Shown here: piece by piece, positions 1 through 12,011 of the stretch | Layout: every line of letters starts with the position of its first letter | Numbering within the stretch: the stretch's first letter is position 1 | DNA from: Puccinellia tenuiflora | Taxonomy: Eukaryota; Streptophyta; Magnoliopsida; Poales; Poaceae | Length of the DNA stretch: 64,000 bases | Assembly (NCBI GenBank): GCA_012064385.1 | Contig: QRDG01000062.1 | Coordinates: 1,041,553 to 1,105,552 of the forward strand | Reading direction: 5' to 3' | Notes under the pieces: generated by a model | Told to the model about the DNA's origin: nothing | The model's input: the letters and a program-made list of their open reading frames with translations, nothing else | Database searches by the model: none | Translations under genes and position numbers: made by a program

Positions 1-812
1 GGACAGCACGCGCAGCAGTGCCGCAGAGGAGTGCTTCGCGCACTCAGAGTCAGCCAGGTACGAGGGAAGATGCTGCGAGGAAGAAGAAGATAGAAAGGAA
101 GAAGGAGACTGACAGGTGGACCCGGGACCCACATGTCTGCGAGTAAGAAGATGACCCTCTGTGTGCCTCTATTCTTTCCTCAGGAAATCATTCCCTCGTC
201 TCTCCAGTGCTTCGTAGGGAAATTTTTGCCAAAATGATTTTGGGGATGGCCCTACCCCACAGGGTCTGTAAGTCAATTTTGGGCGAAACAGATGCTTTCT
301 TTTGAAAAGAAACCTTTTTCTTTTTCAAAACCTGTGTATACATGAAAATGTATATACAGCTTTTCTAAAATAAAAACCCTAGATATGGGATATGAGTGGC
401 ATGTCCCTAATTTGTTTGTTTCGCAAAATTTGGTTGTTGGTTGATGATCTGTATGTAGATCTTGTTTGATCTTGCCATGCTTGTGTTGGTTGAACTAAAA
501 ACCATAGGTTTAATTTTTGTTAGTTAACCATGGTAAAGAACCTATGTTGATTGATTGTGTGAGCCACTGCCATGCCGTCCTTAGAATGCATTAAGTGGGA
601 CAAAAGTATCACACCTTGATAATGTTTGTTCTAGAAATATCGTGCTGAGTGTTAATCGTTTTGAGTGGTGAGCTCTAATATTTTGTAGAAAAGGTTTTAA
701 TATTTTAAATATAGGGGTAGATTAAACCATACAAGAAATATCTTGTATAACCCCGGGAATCTCTATTAGTCTCCGAATCTCGGGACGAGATTCTTTTTAA
801 GGGGGGAAGGTT
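1..812 (+). mobile_element. 3' internal end of a Ty3/gypsy-type LTR retrotransposon
   Basis: This stretch lies directly upstream of the LTR at 813 and ends in a purine-rich tract, so it is read as the 3' part of the internal domain of an element that enters from the left. A short open stretch rich in Glu and Lys runs to about 110. No reverse transcriptase, integrase or chromodomain signature is visible. The rest is AT-rich and non-coding. The phrase just before the purine tract (GGGACGAGATTC...) resembles the sequence preceding the PPT in plant chromoviruses. That is a recollection, not a computed match. Confidence 0.6.
799..810 (+). promoter_or_regulatory. Polypurine tract (plus-strand primer)
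   Basis: AAGGGGGGAAGG sits two bases before the TGTAACAC that opens the LTR. This is the expected place and composition for the RNase H-resistant primer of plus-strand synthesis. It identifies the following LTR as a 3' LTR rather than a solo LTR. Confidence 0.75.
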
Positions 813-2194
813 TGTAACACCCCAGAATTTCGTCCCTAATTTTAGTGGTGTTTTCCGACACCTGATTTTTTTTTTCTAAGTGTTCCTCCAAAACTTTTGA
901 GAATGATTTGACTTGGGAATTGCTCTCTCAAAATTTCCCCGGTGTCCCCGAACCACTCCAGCACCCGTGGTAATTTTTATGCTTAGGTTTTCTCTCGAAA
1001 ACCCTAGCCCTGATTATCGAACCTCTAAAACCCTTACTCCACCTACCAAAGAAAAGCCTGTTTCCAAAGCTGGAAAAATTCCACCAAAAATACCAGAGAC
1101 TCCCCTCCTCATACAAAGACAATCCATCCGAAAATATTGCATACTTCAATGCAATATTTCCAAGTTTATCCATATTCTCCATTATGCCATTTTCAATCCA
1201 GAAATTGTCTAGACACCTTCCACTCATCCAAAAATTCTGCAATTTTGGTGAGGTGCATGATTTGACCTCCTGATCATTTCACTCCATTGGCCCAACCTCA
1301 TTTGAGCAATATTTGAGGTACTTCCTTTAGAGTGGCCTTTTCATGCCTATTTGCAATTTCCAAAGCAACCCTTAGCTACAAAATTTATTTGGCACTGCCA
1401 CCTTGCCAGATTAGCCAACTCCCTTATACAACTACATATCCAAAATATCAGGTCGGGATCATTTGAATAAAAGCAGTTGGCATGCCCATGCCATTTGGGC
1501 ATTTTTGGACACCATTTTATTTGACCAACTTCCGTATGACCATCTGAGCTCCAAATCCACAGACATGCTATATACATCTATTCCAACCAACTGTGAATTT
1601 TTGGGATTTTTCCGAGAAGGGCAAGACCCCTGTCATTTCGTCGAGCACCTTCTGTGCACTAAGTTTTCTGAAGATTTCGCTTTGCAAAGCATCGGGTTCT
1701 TGAGGGTTTCTTGCTTAGTCGACTTGGTCGTGTCCTGGTAGGCCTAGTGGTGCAGTGGGGTAGCTCCCTTTCCCCTGGAATTCCCCTGGCGCGTCCATGC
1801 CGCTCGTGGCGTGCTCCGGACGCCAGGGCGCGCACTGGCCGGCGCCCTCACGCGTCGACCTCTCCTGTTCCTCAGGTTCCCTCGCTGTTCCTCAGTCCCG
1901 GACCAAACCAGCAGTGGCCGCACCCTCTCCTGCTTCTCTAGCTCGGACCGGAGCCGCCCCTAACCTCCCCTTAAATTCCCTGGCCGAAGTAGGCGCCGCC
2001 CAGCCGCGTGTCAGCTCCCTCCTCGCCGCTGCCCTCGAGCTCGAGTTCAACGTGCGGGTTCCCGAGCTGTTCCTGCTCCCGGGGATCAGCTCGCGCTCGC
2101 TCTTATCCCTCCCCATCAATTCCTGTCCGCAGCTAGGTGCACCGGCGCGCATTCAAGCGCCGCGCGGTCGGTCGACCGGCAAGCTCACCTCGGG

Positions 2195-2202
2195 CTATAA
2201 AG
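2195..2202 (+). promoter_or_regulatory. Probable LTR TATA box (U3/R boundary)
   Basis: CTATAAAG lies in a GC-rich context about 1.4 kb into the LTR and is followed by pyrimidine-rich CACC/CTCC sequence. This matches a plant retrotransposon core promoter, with transcription expected to start near 2225-2235. Inference from motif and position only. Confidence 0.45.
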
Positions 2203-3745
2203 GAGGCCTCCCGAGCCCCTCACTCGCCACACCCCATCCTCCTCTCCCCCTCCTGGACCTCTCTGTCCATTTAATCGAGCAACGGCGGAGCCCTGCTCCG
2301 ATCCCGGCCGGAAGCGCCGCCGTCGAATCCTCGGCCGCAGCAAGCTCAAGCCCAGACCGTTCTTCGATTAAACGCGCAGAGTGCCTCCTACCCATCCCCT
2401 CTAACTCCCAGTGAAGCTAGGTGAGCAAGCAGGGCACGGTGTGCTCGAATTCATCATCGACCGCCCTTGCCGTGCGCTCGAGCTTGTAGAAAACGGCAGC
2501 AGGCCTCTCCCCGCCCCCGCCTCCGGTTCCTCCTCCCGCGGCCGCGGCACGCCGCCCCGGACCCGTCCCCGCCGCCGGCCGGCCTCCCACGCCATCCTCG
2601 GCCATCCCCGTCCGGCCACCGTGCGCCCAGTGCAGTGCTAAGGTTGAGGACGCACTGGATCGATCGATCCGTCCGTCCTCGTTCTTTTCCTTCTTCTTTT
2701 CTGTTCTGAACCGTCTTTTTTTTTCTTTGGCCCAGAGCAGCACAGCAACACAGCAGCCTCGGCCTGCCACCGGCCCAGCCAGGCGCAGCAGCTCAGTGGC
2801 GGGCAGAAGCAGCCCATTTGCGGCCCGATCTGTTTTTTTTCACGGAGCATTTTTCCTTTTCCCTGCTGGACAGATTTTTAAACGCCCACAACTTTTGATC
2901 CGTAGCTCCGATTGAGGTGATTCAAATTTGTAAATTCCTAGTTTTAATAGATCTATCCAGTGGTATATGTTTTATATTTTTGTGAGATGCTTAGATGCTC
3001 AGCACCCGCGTATGCATGTATAGGTGTTCCGCGGTACCGGCGAATCGAAACCCTATCCCGCGACGTGCCCGTGACCTCCAAGCCAAATGGCGTCGATCGT
3101 CAAAGGCAAGCTAACCCCTTGCTATGAGCAGTCCCGCAATATCGTTTACTATTTGTTTATTGTCTTGCCCAGTATTATATGCTTGCCTGTTTATTTATGC
3201 ATGACTGTTGTTGTTCTTATTTAATATGAGACTGATGATGTTACTCCTGCTATGTTTTACTCCTCATCCATGTATGCATTAAATTGATGTATGAATTATC
3301 TGTGCGCCTCGCACTTGCGTGGCTTTGACAACTAAATAACAAAAACATGCGTTGATTGTTTGCTTCTTCTTCAACGCCGAGGCTAGGTGCGGACAAATGT
3401 CGGCCCGTGATCCTCGGAGTTGGGGGCATTTGCCAAAAGAGTTATTTGCTTCTTGTCCCTCCGTCAAATATGGTTGGCGTAGACCACCCGGACTGCGACG
3501 CTTGGGAGCTGACTTTCCATTTGGTTCTTTTTGCCGAGATTGCTGACACCACGTCGAGGGAACCCTCGAGTGGAATGGATGCTCTCTCATTCTTATGATT
3601 GCTTTTCGGTTTAGTTTTGGAGACTATATGCCCAACTCCCCACTTCCTGGTCAACGGTCGGACGAATACGCCGCCAAAGACTTGCGCGTGGAGGAACGGA
3701 TGCGTAACAGACTCCGCCTGTGCTATATTATTATACCCACCCCGA

Positions 3746-3858
3746 GTGACACCGGCCGGGTCTCCCGCCACAGTCACCCGGGTATTCTTGTTATTCTGTG
3801 AGACTAACCCCCGTGTGACACCGGCCGGGTTGCCCGCCACAGTCACCCGGGTATTATT
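3746..3858 (+). repeat. 69-bp tandem duplication inside the LTR
   Basis: The phrase GTGACACCGGCCGGG...CCACAGTCACCCGGGTATT occurs at 3746 and again at 3815 with a period of 69 bp and only a few mismatches. Each unit contains the complementary pieces CCCGGG, CCGGCC and GTGAC/GTCAC, so it could fold on itself. It probably arose by slippage within the LTR. Confidence 0.7.
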
Positions 3859-5330
3859 ATTGTGGTGTGGTTATTTATTCATGCAAGTGTTAGGCATGTT
3901 CTAGGCTATGTTTGTTTGTGCTTGTTTGTGTTGCTAATGCCTTGTTGGTTGTGATTATTGTGTTGAACTAATCTTTTGTTGCTTGAACATGTTAATGCTG
4001 AAACTTTATTAAAGGAAACACCCCTCCAAACAACGATGAGGTATATTCATAGTGCCACTAATCTGAACCCTTGAACGCGATACCACCGTTGGCCCATGGA
4101 AACCGTGACCTAGTAGGTTGTTGAGCCCCTTTTGTGCCATCCGTTGGGCGCAGTCGTTCGGTTGTGCTGTCCGAGGAGAGAGGTCGACAGGCACGGGTTC
4201 GACTGCGATAAGGAGTCCGGAGCTAGGCATACCCGGTAGCGCCGGGGGATGTGCCGGATTTACTTGCCCGTTGTACCATGCGTATAGGGTGGGGCAGGAG
4301 GGTGTCTTAGCAAGTGGACCGTCACGAGAATGTATTTTGCTTAGTACGACTTTGGGCGTGAGAAACCTGGAGCGTCGGCTGAGTGGAGTGCATTCTGATA
4401 GGTGGTAAAGCAAACTCTCGAGAGACTTAACCTAGCCAGCTAGCCCCGTTCCTGGGATATGGAACAACAGTTCAGTGTCAGTCACACTATGTGTCTTTGT
4501 CGTGTCCGGAGGTTAACTTAAGATCTGTTTGAAACAATTGATGAACGACCTGACCTCACTTAATAAACAATAAGATGGTGCAGGGAACGTGACTCGAGAT
4601 AAGGAAGTGTGACAAGGCCAGTGGGCCTAGCAGTGGTGACAGATGAGGTTAGCCTCGTGAGGCTAGAGGCCAGTGGGCCCAGCTGTGATAATATGATCTG
4701 TTGTGTTACTTACCAACTGTTACACCCGTCTACTCGTCACAGGTAAGCTCGTTGTATGATTGCCGGCACACGATCCAACCCCACCTGGCTTGGACTCTGT
4801 ACTGGTGATACCCCTGTTGCTTGCTTATGACATGTTTGATTGTCAATGACATGCTACTTTCATGCCATGAGTATACTTGCCATGTTTAGGTTATTATCAT
4901 TGCTGGTTGTCTGTTGCCTGATTGCTTGACCGTTCATGTCTCGTGGTTATTCTCTTGCGAGTACATCATTGTACTCAGACTGGCTTTTCATGTGGCCAGA
5001 CTTGAGGGGATCCACCTACTACCATAGCAAGGAGACGGAGCAAGAGCGTGCTAGGATCAGTAGCCCAGCCAGATGCCTATGGAATGGAGCCGCACCAAGC
5101 CGTGGCCGTATCGTTGTCTTCCGCTGCCAGTTGAACTCTGTCTTGTGCCATACTTGGCCATGATTATTTTCATGCCTTGAAGGCCATGTAAACCATTTGT
5201 AGCCCTTTGGGCCTGATTGTGTAATGATATTTTCGCTATGTTGCATTGTCGTAACGTGCGTCCAGATGTCCTGGGCTGGCGCACGGGGCGACCACCTCTC
5301 TGGCAATATGAGTCAGAGGGGGGTGCCACA

Positions 5331-5949
5331 TGAGACCAGATAGGTTTCCGCCTCCGGGTTGCTCTCGGGCGGCTCCGAGGCGCCCATGCCGCCGCCGCGA
5401 CGGTGGCGGCGGGGCGCAACCTCCCCCCAATAATCCACCCTCACCCGCTCGAATCCACCCAATTTCGACGAACGCGTGATAGTCCGCTGCGACCTGCTGC
5501 CGATCTCGAGCCGACGACGGCAAGCTGGATGTGCGCGGATGGGATTTACCCCAGATCGGCCCTGCCAGGATATCGGAGATCCATGCCGCCCATTGGCAGT
5601 CGCTTTGAAATATGTGTTTACGACAATCGGGTTAATTTACTCGTGCTGTATAATGATATTCATTTTTTTTCCGGAATGGGAGCTGAGCCCCTCTGCATGA
5701 AAATAATGCACACGGCTTAGATTAAATTGCAAAGTTCAAAGGGTATCAAATGAGTATTGTGTCGAATATTATGTACACGTAGGATTACGTTTGGACTTGG
5801 ATATGTAAGAGCATCTCTAGCGGTCCGTAAAACGGGTTCGCCCTTAAAATAATTTAATTTTTAAGGTTTTGGCGATAGTTTTAGTCCCACGTAGATCCCA
5901 TATAACCACTGAGAACCTTGTCCACGGCCACCATGCATTAGCTGATTAT
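5331..5949. other. Unassigned DNA flanking the LTR
   Basis: Bases 5331-5335 (TGAGA) would be the right target-site duplication of the upstream retrotransposon; its partner lies outside the window. A GC-rich stretch at 5340-5600 has no recognisable protein. AAGAGCATCTCTAGCGG at about 5808 resembles the terminus of grass PIF/Harbinger-type elements, but no matching inverted partner was found nearby. Confidence 0.4.
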
Positions 5950-5963
5950 CTCGGTGTGCCGCT

Positions 5964-6314
5964 GATGGCTGCAAAAGGCTACGACATCCTCACGGAGCTA
6001 TGTTACGTGTTGATATTCATCAAGTTCGCCGTTGGGCCGTTGGCATGTGGCCGGCCTCATCGTCGTCACGATCATGTCCGTCATTGTGGTCCTACTGCTC
6101 GAGCTCAAAGAGTGGTCAAGAACCTTTGTGGGGTACATCGTGATGGTTTTCGGCGTCGTGATGTATGCCATACCGGTGTACACCATGGTACAAAATTCGT
6201 CTCTATAAATTCCGTATCTTGTCAAATAAAACAAGTGCAGCTAATTAACCCCTGTCTGTCTGTGTTTGCACTTTGCAGTACAAGGCATACAAGGCCAACG
6301 ATGTCGACCAGATG
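5964..6314 (+). pseudogene. SWEET-type sugar transporter fragment (two exons)
   Basis: Two exon-like pieces are visible. The first (about 5964-6187) reads as a hydrophobic segment ending YVLIFIKFA, then, after a frameshift near 6046, a second hydrophobic segment and RTFVGYIVMVFGVVMYA.P...M. This matches the SWEET/MtN3 fifth-helix signature (VG-I-VFG-MYA-P-M). A GT donor follows at 6188. After a 91-bp intron ending TTTGCAG, a 12-codon piece (YKAYKANDVDQM) takes the place of the 'K-V-I-x-TKSVEYM' segment of SWEETs. The frameshift and the loss of the first three and last helices make it a relic. SWEETs are seven-helix plasma-membrane or tonoplast sugar uniporters. Family assignment is by remembered motif. 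Confidence 0.5.
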
Positions 6315-7537
6315 GCAAGTTAAGCCAATATGTTCATATCAAACTATTATACTTCCACATAACTTTGTTTTATTATATTACAATCTTATAAGTATGTCTC
6401 CCCCATATATAGTTAGCATAATTAACTCCATACAAACTTCTACTAATATTATGTAAATCATTCTTGTATCGTAATATACATTCCAAATACATTTACCATG
6501 TGTTCAATCGAAGTAATTTGTAACCAAAACTATATTAGTTTGCAATATATACACATATGTTGAATATTGTGAAACAAATTGTACGCCTACTCATTTTTTG
6601 CAGTTGAAATAAGGCTTAATATAATATTTTGGGAGACATCCATTGATCATATTTTAACAAATATCTTAATAGCAGTTTCCAGTGTATCGTTATATCACAA
6701 AATTTCTAAAAAATTATTCCACTTGGCTAGTTTTTCTTAATGAAATTGAAAATATTAATTATAGAGTGTAAATTCAACTTCTAGATTCTCCAACTGAAAT
6801 ACTTAATATTTCAAATATTGAAATACTTAATAATTCAAATATTGAAATAGTTAATAATTTACTTAATATTGAAAATTTACAAGTAACATTGTGTTAGTAT
6901 TCCCACGACGCGTGATTTTATGTACTTAATATTGAAATATAAGCACTTAAATTAACCAACAACGATCATAAAAAAATAGTATGGATTCTACAACTTTCAC
7001 ATTCATACAGTTTGATCTATTATGCCCTTTGAAATGTGTTATATTATCTAGTGTACACAGCTTCTCATGTAATTTTCTCAGATATAAAGTTATACATAAT
7101 ATTAAAATTGAAAACTTAGTTATCATTGCTTTCACTTTACAACTAGTAGGACTCTCACCAAAGAGAGTATCCGTCAAATTAAATTTACCAATGAAAACCA
7201 TGTTGGTTTCTTCCTAAAGATACACGATTTGTGGTAAAGACTTTTTCCTAAATAACAAATAAAATTTTCTTTAGAGATTGGTTCTTTCTTGGATATAATA
7301 GATAAATGTACAATAATAATGAGAATACTTTACTATTTGGGGTCCTCATACTCTTGAGGTCTGTGGAGGATGCCCAGTTAGCCCGACCTATAGGCCTGCT
7401 CTAGACCCTTAAATTGGACTTGTCGGTGCCACCGCCAAGTGGGAACGAGTGTCAGCCACCGCCATAGCCACGGGTGCCAATCATTCTGTAGCCAAAACAC
7501 TAGGCGCACAACCACATGTTGGTGTGTTGCATCACTT
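6315..7537. other. AT-rich intergenic DNA
   Basis: No gene or element with recognisable ends is seen. A short AT-rich microrepeat (units of AATATTGAAATACTTAAT) runs from about 6797 to 6870. From about 7330 the composition becomes more balanced and leads into the tandem array. Confidence 0.5.
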
Positions 7538-7957
7538 TGTCCTACATTGTCCTTTGGCTAGTCATCACCGTCGACGGTATTGACATGCTCATCCTCTTCA
7601 TGGTGTACACCCCTGCATCACTTGTCCTACATCGTCCTTTGGCTAGTCATCACCATAGACGGTATTGACATGCTCATCCTCTTCATGGTGTACGCCCCTG
7701 CATCACTTTATCCTACATCGTCCTTTGGCTAGTCATCACCGTCGATGGTATTGACATGCTCATCATGTTCATGGTGTACGCCCCTACATCACTTTGTTCT
7801 ACATCATCCTTTGGCTAGTCATCACCATCAACGGTATTGACATGCTCATCCTCTTCATGGTGTGCGCCCCTGCATCACTTTGTTCTACATCATCCTTTGG
7901 CTAGTCATCACCGTCGACTGTATTGACATGCTCATCATCTTCATGGTGTACGCCCCG
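7538..7957 (+). repeat. Five-copy 86-bp tandem repeat
   Basis: Units start at 7538, 7623, 7709, 7795 and 7881 with period 85-86 bp; the last is incomplete. All share the phrases CCTTTGGCTAGTCATCACC and TATTGACATGCTCATC. The period is not a multiple of three, so the array cannot encode a simple protein repeat, although each unit alone can be read as a hydrophobic stretch (WLVITVDGIDMLILFMVY). Confidence 0.85.
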
Positions 7958-8062
7958 AAGGCAAAGTGACGGTGCTCAGTGGTCTGAGCGGTGAGATTAC
8001 TCTGGTTGTGGAATTTGCCCTAGCTGGCTTTTGTCTTTCCGTTATTTTTTCCTGGGATCTAC

Positions 8063-8593
8063 TGATATGTGTCAAACGTATCTATAATTTTTTATTGTTC
8101 CATGCTTGTTTTATACCATTGCTACATGTTTTACTATGGTTTTGTAGCATTTTCTAGACTAAACCTATTAACAAGATGCCCAGTGCCAGTTTCTGTCTGT
8201 TTTGTCTGTCAATTGCAGAAATTGCCCAAAAATGAAAGTGCTTAGAAAAATCTGAAAAAATTATAGAAATTCTAATTCGCCAGAAACTCCGGGATCCAGA
8301 AGGACAGGTCCAGGGGAGGCCCAGAAGACACCACGCGGGTGCCAGCCATGGCCTAGGGGTCGCCTACGGGCCCAGGATTCCCTAGGCCACCGAAAATGCC
8401 CTGGAGCCACCCTTTGGACTATATATTCGCCTCGTCGAGAAAACCCTAAGCCCCAAAGAAACTTTTTACGAATTCACGACTGAGCTCCGTTGTCATCCAA
8501 AAACCCTAATTTGGGGGACAAAAGTTCATGTTCCGGCACCCTGCCGGGACGGGATCGACCACCGTAGCCATTGTTATCGACGTTGCTGCTTCT
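8063..8593 (+). mobile_element. Sabrina-like LTR fragment
   Basis: The block begins TGATATGTGTCAAACGTATC and runs through GATGCCCAGTGCCAG, a TATATATTCG promoter-like site (about 8441), AAAACCCTAA and TTCCGGCAC..GCCGGGACGGG. This is the order I recall from 5' portions of Triticeae Sabrina (Athila-type gypsy) LTRs. It stops abruptly at the N at 8594, where CACTA coding sequence begins. No polypurine tract precedes it. Confidence 0.55.
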
Positions 8594-8594
8594 N
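8594..8594. other. Ambiguous base at an element junction
   Basis: The only N in the window falls where the Sabrina-like LTR fragment meets CACTA internal sequence. It may be a simple uncalled base, or it may mark a contig or read join. Confidence 0.7.
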
Positions 8595-11500
8595 CACGTC
8601 TCGGAAAAGAGAACCCGTGGGAAAAAATCACGGACGAGCAGACGAGGTTCTTTGTCCGATCCCGCTATTATCTGGACAAGAAACGGGGGAATTCGTCATC
8701 GACGATGACGCGGTGAAGGAATTCGAGAAGCATCTGGTAAGTAATTTAATTACCGCTGATATCTCAAAGTCCAATTAACATTGCGTTGATCTAGTTAGGT
8801 AACGAAGCCAAATCTCTAAATTAATGCCTAATTTGTATGTAGGAGGAAGAGTTGAAGGCTGACGCCGAGGTCGGCGGCCCGTCGTCTCAGGGCTCGACGG
8901 AGCCGTGGGACACGACTTTCAACAGGGCGACGAACCGCTACAAGCGTAGGGACAGGACGGCGCCGCCGACGTCAGCCGGCCGTGTGTCCGGCTTTGGTAC
9001 GAGCATGAAGTTTATCAACTACTACCACTCGGACGACGCGGCGAAAAGGGAGAGGAGGAGGCCAGCTAACAAGGATAAAGTCGAGGTTCTCGAGCTGAGG
9101 AAGAAGGTGGAGACACTTGAGAATCAAATAGTGGACTCCACCGCGGTTGAGAAGTTGGTGGATGAGAGGCTGAAAAGTATCTTACCCCCTTGGTTGGTCG
9201 AGGGGTTAGCTGCTTGGAATGCGGCTGGTAGACAGGGGCCAATATACGTGCCCAGCGACAGCGGCAGCAACTCGATAATGAATCAAAACCCGTCGCCAGA
9301 CGTGACGACCCCGCAGCCCAACGCAACGACGCCCCCTACCGCGAATGCCGAGCCACAGCCAACGCCGGCTCTGCTTCATGATGCAACCGCACGGCCGGAG
9401 AATGATAGGCCGGCCGCCGGCACCGGCGCCCTCGTCTCCACAATTGCCGAGCTTGACGCCATAACCAAGGTAATTAGTTAGTTAGTCCGTGAAATCTTTT
9501 ATAACTATATGTCTATGATGACTGCCATCTAATGATGCCCAACATGTTTTGACTCAGGACATGCCTTGCATACTACTGCATAGGCTGGTGCCCGGCGGCG
9601 AGTTGAAGGACTGTGCTCATGGCACCGTCGTACAACCATTGACCCGTGATATGCATTGTACAGCAATGGAAGAGTCCGTGATGAAGGTCAGTTTGCTGCA
9701 GATAGTGCCTGAGTTTCGCGACGTCGAGCCCCCCCTTCAACCTCCGGGTGCCGAGCAAGAGCACATGGTCCTTAAAAATTACGTCAAGTGGCCGATGAAA
9801 TGGCCAAAGACCCAGATTCGTCTTGGATCGGGTCTTGTAGGGTCTAGGCGCAGGACCGGCGCCACCTCGAAGAGGCCCCCGACCATCGTTCGGCCCCCAA
9901 GAAGACTGCAGCCATCACCCAAAAGGAAGAAGCGGTCGTCGCCACCTGCAACCGCCACCAACAACTATTGGGAGCGTCCTCCGTACCGCAACCGGACAAA
10001 GGCGCCGCCGTTACACCCCAAGTTCATGATCCCAAGGGCGACGATGGTGATGATGATGTCGACGTCATGGGCTTCCTCAACCCTAGCGCCAGCGTCGACA
10101 TGTACATGCCTCCCGTGGATGAGGAACCCTTCTGCGCTCCAGGTGCTCAACCTTCTCGTCCCACTACGTGCACGCAGCGTCTGGACTTCCAGGGTTTATC
10201 TCAAGGCACGCCTCCGGAGGCTGGCGATCAAGCTATACGAAAACCGGCTCACATTTTCAGCCCTAATACACTGCGTAAGACGGTTTTCCCAGTTTCCGCA
10301 CCCCGACCACCCCCACCATCCCGGAGAAGAAGGAGAAGAAGCAGAAGAAGAGAAAGAGGGAGCCAGGCGCATCTGCGAGCCAGCCAGCTCCGAAGACTAT
10401 CCGGGCTAATGAATTCACGGTATCACCCCGTGCGGATGGCTTGACCCGAGTCCATGAAGCTGGTCAACCAATACTTCCTCCGGAGCTTCTCAAGCTCGCA
10501 CATCAACACATGAAGAATTTGCAACAATATGTCTTGGTGCTAGAGGAACTATCCCTTAAAGATAAGTGTCCAAATTATCCGGTGTTCACAGTCATAGTGC
10601 CGACGGACTTGGACTTCATCCATGATGGGCCCGCGAATCCCTTCTTCATAGCTTTTGAGGATGTCTTCAATCTCTTTCACTTTAGACGGCTGGACTATAA
10701 CTTGGTCCGCCTATACGCGCTCGATATGGCGATGCAGATGAAGAGAGATAATTCTCCGGACGTCGTGGTAGCGGATCCGTACTACATGCGTGATTGCCAG
10801 CTGCTAGAAGGATCAGAGACACGTACCAAGGCGATAGAGTACCTCGGGAGGTTCATGCTGACCAACAAGAGGAAGAACTACATTCTTCTGCCTGTCTTTC
10901 CCGAGTAAGTACACATCCGCTCGCCGTCGTCCTAACTTATGCCTTCTTGTAGATTTGTTCCATTGCTGATCCTTTCCAACATATATTCGGTTTCAATCGT
11001 GTTGAGCAGGGACACGTATTGCACACTAGTCATCCTGAGCCCGAGGTGGTCCTCTGCCATCTATCTCGACTCGAGGAGTTTGTTGGACGAGAAGATAGAC
11101 TACGCCAAGGTACAGGGTGTTCTCGATGAGGCTCTCGAGGGCTACGCCAAAAAGGGTGGCGCCTTTGAGAAGAAGCATGAATTTATCAAGAATGATGGCA
11201 ACCACCAGTTCCAGCATGCGATCGAGCATTCCTGCATCAAGCAGAAGTCTGGCGGCGTGAAGGATGCCTTCTACGCCCTCCATCACCTGAAAATGTTTGT
11301 CCAGGATGCTCCGAAGACGAAGTTGCCTTCTAGTCTCAGAGCATGGATCAAATGTGCGGGGGAGATCACCGATTCCGAACTTAGAGAAGACTTTTACCGC
11401 ATACAGGTTCAGCTATCGAGAGTCATCGTCGAGGATGTCCAGAATCGGGATGGCTGCTTACAGCCCGGCAGAGGTAGCAATAAGTCCTTCTTTATTTTCT

Positions 11501-11697
11501 TTATATTGACTTGTCCACTTAGATGAATAAATCATACCCTTTTTATATTATTAATCAATATATTTCTCAATCCATCTCCAGCGTTGGGAAAGAGGACGAT
11601 CGAAGGATTCCTACAAGCTCAGCGGGACACCAGAACGTGGATGACGAAAGAGAAGAATAAACCGTTCCCGGAGCCGATGGAGAAGAAGGATCCATGA
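8595..11697 (+). pseudogene. CACTA-encoded protein: plant transposase-24-like region plus Ulp1-like C48 peptidase domain
   Basis: Exons appear to run to 8736, 8843-9469, 9558 onward with frameshifts, about 10441-10903, about 11009-11474 and about 11580-11697. Exon 1 gives KITDEQTRFFVRSRYYLDKK and then has a one-base excess before EFVIDDDAVKEFEK. Exon 2 carries RVSGFGTSMKF and a coiled-coil-like ELRKKVETLENQI, as in the transposase_24 family. The later exons resemble the Ulp1-like domain of CACTA proteins (NYILLPVFPE, then TLVIL.PRW..AIYLDS). Where C48 peptidases have HW, this copy has YC, so the catalytic His looks lost. The last exon ends EPMEKKDP-stop. Frameshifts and the missing start make it a pseudogene. 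Ulp1-type domains process SUMO-like proteins in their normal hosts; the role in CACTA elements is not settled. Confidence 0.7.
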
Positions 11698-12011
11698 CCT
11701 CGTCCTCCCCGCTCGATCTTGCTCACCACCGTCGCCGATGTAGCTAGGCCGTGACCTCTACATTTGTAAATGTGTGTGTGAATGATAAACTTTTATTTGT
11801 ATCGACTTGTGTTGTACTGTATGTATGCATCTCGGGCACTAAGTATTATTGTGATAACATAGTAATTAATATAATCTGTTTTCGTATACCGTGTCAACTA
11901 TATTATTGTTTCTATCATATTTGTATAATTCCTGTATATCTGTATAAACCCTGTATATATACCTGTATTTATACAGCGCTGTATAAATTGTGTATACAGC
12001 AAAATATATCA

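Larger units (their letters stand above)
813..5330 (+). mobile_element. 3' LTR, Ty3/gypsy-type (about 4.5 kb)
   Basis: The LTR begins TGTAACACCCC and ends GGGGGGTGCCACA, so its ends form an imperfect inverted repeat with the canonical TG...CA. It follows a polypurine tract directly. It contains a TATA box near 2195 inside a GC-rich block (about 1740-2700), a 69-bp direct repeat near 3750, and a near-palindrome GCGAGTACATCATTGTACTC close to the 3' end (about 4958). The same type of palindrome occurs in the minus-strand LTR at 12996-16376, so the two are related families. The length and TGTAACACC start suit the Tekay/Del chromovirus clade, but no coding domain is present to prove it. The longest open frame inside (1797-2414, + strand) has no recognisable domain and is not called. 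Confidence 0.75.

Noticed and set aside
1797..2414. 205-codon open frame inside the 3' LTR
   Set aside because: GC-rich U3/R region. No domain, and overlapping long frames on both strands point to composition effects.
7538..7957. CRISPR-like array
   Set aside because: Units are contiguous tandem repeats without unique spacers, and this is a plant nuclear genome.
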